Shown: piece after piece, positions 59,902 through 64,000 of the stretch
Layout: each line of letters opens with the position of its first letter
How positions within the stretch are numbered: position 1 is the first letter of the stretch
NCBI GenBank assembly: GCA_964651535.1
Contig: CAZYYE010000002.1
Coordinates: 1-64,000 of the forward strand
Source: Terrimesophilobacter sp964651535
GTDB taxonomy: Bacteria > Actinomycetota > Actinomycetes > Actinomycetales > Microbacteriaceae
DNA length: 64,000 bases
Direction: 5' to 3'
Notes under the pieces: model-generated
What the model saw: only the letters and a program-made list of their open reading frames with translations
Databases searched by the model: none
What the model was told of the DNA's origin: nothing
Made by a program: the position numbers and the translations under genes

Positions 59902-61508
59902 CACATCCGGAACAGGCCGAAGGCCGGGTCGGGTAGCGGAGTGCGCGAGGCGACGGCGAGCGCGAGTCCGAGCACCGTGCGCGTGTCTGCCGGGTCGATG
60001 ATTCCGTCATCCCACAGCCGCGCCGTCGAGAAGTACGGGCTCCCCTGCGCTTCGTATTGTTCGGTGATGGGCGCCTTGAACGCGGCTTCGTCTTCGGCCG
60101 ACCACTCCTCGCCGTGCCCTTCCAATTGTTCGCGCCGGATCGTCGCGAGCACGCTGGAGGCCTGCGGGCCCCCCATGACGGAGATTCTGCTCGCCGGCCA
60201 CATCCACAGGAAGCGCGGACCGTATGCTCGGCCGCACATGGAGTAGTTTCCGGCGCCGAAAGAGCCGCCGATCACGACCGTGAACTTGGGCACGCGGGTC
60301 GTGGCGACCGCGGTCACCATCTTCGCGCCGTCCTTCGCGATGCCGCCGGCCTCCGCATCCTTGCCGACCATGAATCCGGAGATGTTCTGCAGGAACACGA
60401 GAGGCACGCCGCGCTGGTCGCACAGTTGAATGAAGTGGGCGCCCTTGAGCGCGGATTCGCCGAACAGGATGCCGTTGTTGGCGACGATGCCGACCGGATG
60501 CCCGTGGATGCGCGCGAATCCGGTCACGAGCGTCGTTCCGTACTCGCGCTTGAATTCGTGGAACTCGCTCGCGTCGACGAGCCTGGCGATCACTTCGCGC
60601 ACATCGTAACTGCCCTGCACGTCGACGGGCACGGCACCATAGAGCTCCTCCGGTGCCACCGCGGGCTCGCGAGCGGCACGCACTTCCCATGCCGGGGAGG
60701 GGGGCGCGGGCAGCGTCGCGACGATGTCGCGGACGATCTGGAGCGCGTGCTCGTCGTTCTCCGCGAGGTGGTCGGTGACTCCGGACGTGCGCGAGTGGAG
60801 GTCGCCGCCGCCCAGTTCCTCCGCCGTGACGATCTCACCGATCGCGGCTTTCACGAGGGGCGGCCCTCCGAGGAAGATCGTGCCCTGATTGCGTACGATG
60901 ACGGTCTCGTCGCTCATGGCAGGAACGTACGCGCCGCCGGCAGTGGACGAACCGAGAACGGCCGCGATCTGCGGGATTCCCTGCGCCGACATGTTCGCCT
61001 GGTTGTAGAAAATGCGCCCGAAGTGGTCGCGGTCGGGAAAGACTTCATCCTGACGCGGGAGGAATGCTCCCCCGGAATCGACGAGGTAGATGCACGGGAG
61101 GCGGTTCTCGAGCGCGACTTCCTGCGCCCTCAAGTGTTTCTTTACCGTCATCGGATAGTACGTTCCGCCCTTGACCGTCGCGTCGTTTGCGACAACCATG
61201 ACGTGGCGCCCGTGCACGAGGCCGATACCGGCGACGAGGCCGGCACCGGGCGAGTCGTTGTCGTAGAGATCGTGTGCGGCCAGCGGCGCCACTTCGAGGA
61301 AGGGGCTCCCGTCGTCGAGCAATCGGTCGACACGGTCTCGGGGAAGCAGTTTCCCGCGCGCGACGTGCCGTTGCCTGGATTTCTCGGGGCCACCCAGGGA
61401 CGTCGCTCGAAGCCGCTCGTTCAGTTCGGCAACCAGTGCGCGCTGCGCGGCATCATTCGCGCGAAAGCTCTCGCTGCCCGTATCGAGCGCGCTGTTCAGG
61501 GTCTCCAT
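59901..61508 (-). CDS. accD1: Acyl-CoA carboxylase beta subunit (carboxyltransferase)
   Basis: A protein of 535 residues. The crotonase-like double domain has YLVDSGGAFLPRQDEVFPD, then FGRIFYNQANMSAQGIPQIA and GGSFGAGNYSMCGRAYGPRF. The LPRQDEVFPD block is typical of methylcrotonyl/geranyl-CoA carboxylases rather than propionyl-CoA ones. The ATG at 61508 follows GGGAG. It is the first gene of the operon, with a perfect palindrome 85 bp upstream. Confidence 0.93.
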   Translation of the reverse strand: METLNSALDTGSESFRANDAAQRALVAELNERLRATSLGGPEKSRQRHVARGKLLPRDRVDRLLDDGSPFLEVAPLAAHDLYDNDSPGAGLVAGIGLVHGRHVMVVANDATVKGGTYYPMTVKKHLRAQEVALENRLPCIYLVDSGGAFLPRQDEVFPDRDHFGRIFYNQANMSAQGIPQIAAVLGSSTAGGAYVPAMSDETVIVRNQGTIFLGGPPLVKAAIGEIVTAEELGGGDLHSRTSGVTDHLAENDEHALQIVRDIVATLPAPPSPAWEVRAAREPAVAPEELYGAVPVDVQGSYDVREVIARLVDASEFHEFKREYGTTLVTGFARIHGHPVGIVANNGILFGESALKGAHFIQLCDQRGVPLVFLQNISGFMVGKDAEAGGIAKDGAKMVTAVATTRVPKFTVVIGGSFGAGNYSMCGRAYGPRFLWMWPASRISVMGGPQASSVLATIRREQLEGHGEEWSAEDEAAFKAPITEQYEAQGSPYFSTARLWDDGIIDPADTRTVLGLALAVASRTPLPDPAFGLFRM

Positions 61509-61592
61509 CGACGACTCCCGCTTCGTGGGCTGGTTCGTGGGTTGCTTGTGGTGAGCGTGACGCCGGGGATAGTGTTGCCCCGTGAGAACTAG

Positions 61593-61608
61593 GTTAGTGA
61601 TCACTAAC
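61593..61608. promoter_or_regulatory. Perfect 16-bp palindrome GTTAGTGATCACTAAC
   Basis: An exact palindrome between the divergent TetR and carboxylase genes. Such sites are typical TetR-family operators. It sits 25 bp before the TetR start and 84 bp before accD1, so one site could control both. Confidence 0.8.
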
Positions 61609-61633
61609 TGATTTGTCTATGGGCAGGACGAGG

Positions 61634-62209
61634 ATGAGCACAGCGACGGCACGCAGCGCAGCAAAGGCGAGCCGCCGCGCCGCGCTCCTCAGCGCCGCCG
61701 CGCGGTTGTTCGCCGAGCGAGGGTACTCGGGCACGTCCATCGAAGATCTCGGTGCTGAGGCAGGGGTGAGCGGCCCGGCGCTCTACAAGCACTTCGTCGG
61801 CAAGCAGGCGATTCTCGCCGCAATTCTTCTCGACGCGAGCAACGGACTCCACGCGGGCGGTCAGGAAGTCTTGTCCCGCACGCGCGGAAAGGAAGCCCTC
61901 AACGCCCTCATCGAATTCCATGTCGCGTTCGCACTCGACAATGCCGATGTCATTCGCGTGCAGGATCGGGACCTCGAACAATTGCCGGAAGCCGACCTGC
62001 ACGCTGTCCGCGCGCTCCAGCGTCGCTACGTCGAACTGTGGGTCGACGTGCTCGCCGGCCTGCATCCGGACAGCGACAGAGCCGTGCTCCGCACTCGGGC
62101 CCACGCCGTGTTCGGCCTCCTGAACTCGACCCCGCACAGCGGACTTTCCCTCGACCGCTCAATGCTGGGCGCGGAGCTGGAACGCATGGCGCTCCTCGCT
62201 CTCGCCTGA
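61634..62209 (+). CDS. TetR family regulator of the carboxylase operon
   Basis: A regulator of 191 residues with an N-terminal HTH (about 14-58: LLSAAARLFAERGYSGTSIED then GVSGPALYKHFVGKQAIL) and a ligand domain. Starts at 61613 (TTG), 61619 (ATG) and 61634 (ATG) are all possible; 61634 has AGGACGAGG in front. It is divergent from accD1 with the 16-bp palindrome between, so it is probably an acyl-CoA-responsive repressor. Its stop directly abuts that of the next gene. Confidence 0.87.
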   Translation: MSTATARSAAKASRRAALLSAAARLFAERGYSGTSIEDLGAEAGVSGPALYKHFVGKQAILAAILLDASNGLHAGGQEVLSRTRGKEALNALIEFHVAFALDNADVIRVQDRDLEQLPEADLHAVRALQRRYVELWVDVLAGLHPDSDRAVLRTRAHAVFGLLNSTPHSGLSLDRSMLGAELERMALLALA

Positions 62210-63328
62210 CTACGGCATCGGGTTCGCCACACGACCTTCCGTGCTGAGGAGAACAATGACGGAATTCTCGGACAGCGCGAGGCCCGCTCGAACGCCGTCG
62301 TCGCGGATGACTGCGCGCATGCCGGCGAGCGTCGACGCGCCGCACGGTCCGACGTCGTGACCGAGTTCGGCAAACTCGTTCACTGCCGACCGAACCGTGG
62401 CATCGTCGACAGCAACGGCGACGTCCAGGCCCCTCATGAGCGACGGCAACGCGATCCGGGACGCTGTCCCCGTGCACAGCCCGGTCATGATCGAACCAGC
62501 GGACGTGTCGACCGTGCGAAGTTCGCCGGCGCGAAGCGATGCGAGAACGCATGCAGCTGCGGTGGGCTCGACGGCAACCACGGCGGGGCGGAAGCGTGAC
62601 ACGCCGCGGTAATACTCGACCGCGGACTGCAGGAGCGAGCCCACGCCCGTGGGCACCACCAGGACATCCAGCTCCGCACTCCGCGCGTCCAACTGCTCGT
62701 CGATCTCGAAGAACAGCGTCGTGTACCCTTCGACGATCCAGCGGGGGATGTCCTCGTAGCCCGGCCACGAGGTGTCCTGGATGAGCAGATCTGCCTCGTT
62801 TCCCTCGACGGAAGCTGCGGCGGCGCGCACGGCATCGTCGTAACCCTGCCCGTGCTCGATGAGCTCGGCACCTTCCGACCGGATGCCGTCGAGCGCCGCC
62901 TGGCTCACCCCCGCCGGGGTGTAAATGCGCGCACGGATGCCCAGGAGCCGCGCGAGGTGCGCGACCGCGCGGCCGTGATTGCCATCCGTCGCGGTCACGA
63001 GCGTCGCGCGAGCGTCGCCGATCGCACCGCGCAGCGCCGCAATCGACACGGCGTCGAGGTCGACTCCGAATCGGCGTGCGAGTGTTTTCGCGACGGCCCA
63101 GGATGCGCCGAGGATCTTGAACGCGGGCAACCCGAGCCGTTCCGACTCGTCCTTGAGGAACACGCCGCCAACGCCGAGTTCAGCGGCGATGCCCGGCAAT
63201 TCTGTCAACGGCGAAATCCGATAGCCGTCGAGAGTGCGGTGGAATGCCCTCGCGGAGGCGATCGGTTCCGGCGCAGTCCATGCGCTGGCCCCCGGATTGC
63301 GGAACGGTGCGAGGTCTGATGCGGTCAT
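62210..63328 (-). CDS. PLP-dependent diaminopropionate ammonia-lyase-like protein
   Basis: A fold-type II PLP enzyme of 372 residues. The Schiff-base Lys71 is in LPAFKILGASWAV; TDGNHGRAVAHLARLLG and QDTSWPGYEDIPRWIVEGYTT match diaminopropionate ammonia-lyase (DpaL) more than threonine dehydratase. The Gly-rich phosphate loop is unusual in lacking the SSGN core and reads TDGNHG. The ATG at 63328 has GGGGG in front. It is divergent from the MFS gene. Confidence 0.85.
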   Translation of the reverse strand: MTASDLAPFRNPGASAWTAPEPIASARAFHRTLDGYRISPLTELPGIAAELGVGGVFLKDESERLGLPAFKILGASWAVAKTLARRFGVDLDAVSIAALRGAIGDARATLVTATDGNHGRAVAHLARLLGIRARIYTPAGVSQAALDGIRSEGAELIEHGQGYDDAVRAAAASVEGNEADLLIQDTSWPGYEDIPRWIVEGYTTLFFEIDEQLDARSAELDVLVVPTGVGSLLQSAVEYYRGVSRFRPAVVAVEPTAAACVLASLRAGELRTVDTSAGSIMTGLCTGTASRIALPSLMRGLDVAVAVDDATVRSAVNEFAELGHDVGPCGASTLAGMRAVIRDDGVRAGLALSENSVIVLLSTEGRVANPMP

Positions 63329-63360
63329 GCCCCCATCCAATCAGACGCGAGTGGGACGAG

Positions 63361-63366
63361 TATCCT
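63361..63366 (+). promoter_or_regulatory. -10 box of the leaderless MFS gene promoter
   Basis: TATCCT, 6 nt before the GTG at 63373. No ribosome site is present. Confidence 0.5.
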
Positions 63367-63372
63367 TGGCAC

Positions 63373-64000
63373 GTGCCGACCGACACCGCTTCGCAGCCCC
63401 CGCGGGATCGCGCCCCGCTCGGGGCGTCCTTCTGGAAGCTCCTCACCTCCTCTGGCCTGTCCAATCTGGCAGACGGCATCTTCAAGCTCGCGCTCCCGCT
63501 CGTGGCGATCCGGTACACGCAGGAGCCCGTGCTCATCGCGGGGCTGAGTCTCGTGCTCTCCCTGCCCTGGCTGTTGTTCGCGCTCCAGGCCGGCGCGCTC
63601 GCGGATCGGCTGGACCGCCGCAGGATCATGCTCGCCGCGAACATCGCGAGAGGCGCACTGCTCGCTGCCGTCGCCGCATCCGTCGCTCTCGGAATCGAGT
63701 CGATCTGGGTGCTGTACCTTGTCGCGTTCTGCATCGGGACGACGGAGACGCTGTACGACACGTCCGCGCAGTCGATACTCCCGCAAATCGTGAAACGCAC
63801 CCAGCTTTCTCGGGCAAACGGCAGGCTCTACGCGGCGGAGCTTGCGACCAATCAGTTCATCGGCCCTCCCCTGGGAGGAATTCTCGTCGCCGCGGGCGCC
63901 ATCATCGCGTTCGCGGTTCCCGCCGGCCTGTGGATTGTCGCCGTCGGAATGCTCGTCCTCGTCCGCGGGAATTTCCGGGTTCCGCGCGACGCCCCCGCGT
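63373..64000 (+). CDS. MFS transporter, N-terminal part (runs off window)
   Basis: The first 209 residues of a major facilitator, read directly from the DNA. A hydrophilic N-terminus is followed by five or six membrane helices, with the loop-2/3 motif ALADRLDRRRIMLAANIARG and LYAAELATNQFIGPPLGGILVAAG, as in MFS_3 (enterobactin-exporter-like) proteins. The substrate is unknown. The start is GTG with a -10 box 6 nt upstream. The 3' half lies beyond the window. Confidence 0.85.
   Translation, partial: MPTDTASQPPRDRAPLGASFWKLLTSSGLSNLADGIFKLALPLVAIRYTQEPVLIAGLSLVLSLPWLLFALQAGALADRLDRRRIMLAANIARGALLAAVAASVALGIESIWVLYLVAFCIGTTETLYDTSAQSILPQIVKRTQLSRANGRLYAAELATNQFIGPPLGGILVAAGAIIAFAVPAGLWIVAVGMLVLVRGNFRVPRDAPA

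Overview
The window is about 64 kb of chromosome from a high-GC Gram-positive bacterium. The partial 16S rRNA gene at the left end has an actinobacterial sequence that looks like family Microbacteriaceae (family call from memory of 16S signatures, not from a search). Gene order agrees: infC-rpmI-rplT-trmH, pheS-pheT, argCJBD-F-G-H, pgsA-cinA-clgR-recA-recX-miaB-miaA-dapF-hflX-lexA and hisC-hisB-hisH-priA are all typical of Actinobacteria. It is ordinary core chromosome: I see no phage, insertion sequence, CRISPR array, plasmid gene or tRNA gene.

Layout. 1-1077: 5' part of a 16S rRNA gene on the minus strand with its leader and promoter. 1624-5186: tyrS with a DUF817 membrane gene, and a divergent two-gene module (SatD-like HTH protein plus membrane protein). 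5183-13621: arginine operon argC-J-B-D-F-G-H with a DNA-3-methyladenine glycosylase gene coupled to its end; argR is absent. 13925-18074: a DUF937 gene and pheST; pheT carries an in-frame GC-rich palindromic insertion. 18086-21399: a glutamate-type ABC importer in which the binding-protein gene is bracketed by two hairpins. 21506-23550: trmH, rplT, rpmI and infC, the last with an ATC start codon. 23822-28069: DUF1844, sseB and histidine genes. 28144-31711: SOS region with a LysM cell-envelope gene divergent from lexA, then hflX and an RsmC-like methyltransferase. 31721-37397: dapF, miaA, miaB, a lipoprotein gene, recX and recA. 37644-45036: DUF3046, clgR, cinA, pgsA, ftsK, RNase J and dapA. 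45143-53268: GNAT genes, thyX, an OsmC-like gene, dapB, a histidine phosphatase, an M16 protease, a TetR gene behind a strongly structured leader, an aldo/keto reductase and a PEBP-like gene. 53292-55333: an ArsR-SulP pair. 55385-62209: a leucine/isovalerate-type catabolic operon (accD, accA, acyl-CoA dehydrogenase, MaoC, CitE-like lyase) with a divergent TetR gene and a perfect 16-bp palindrome between them. 62210-64000: a PLP-dependent ammonia-lyase gene and the start of an MFS gene.

How the parts work together. lexA, recA, recX and the LysM gene form the core SOS circuit; SOS-box-like sites lie upstream of recA and between lexA and the LysM gene. dapA, dapB and dapF supply diaminopimelate and lysine. 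The arg and his operons are almost fully overlapped and probably translationally coupled. Many monocistronic or first-in-operon genes show a TANNNT box 5-9 nt before the start codon, which suggests widespread leaderless transcription.

The least explained items are the three-hairpin leader before the TetR gene at 51027, the palindromic insertion in pheT, the SatD-like/membrane module, the repeat-coded N-terminus of the LysM protein, and the gluB-flanking hairpins.
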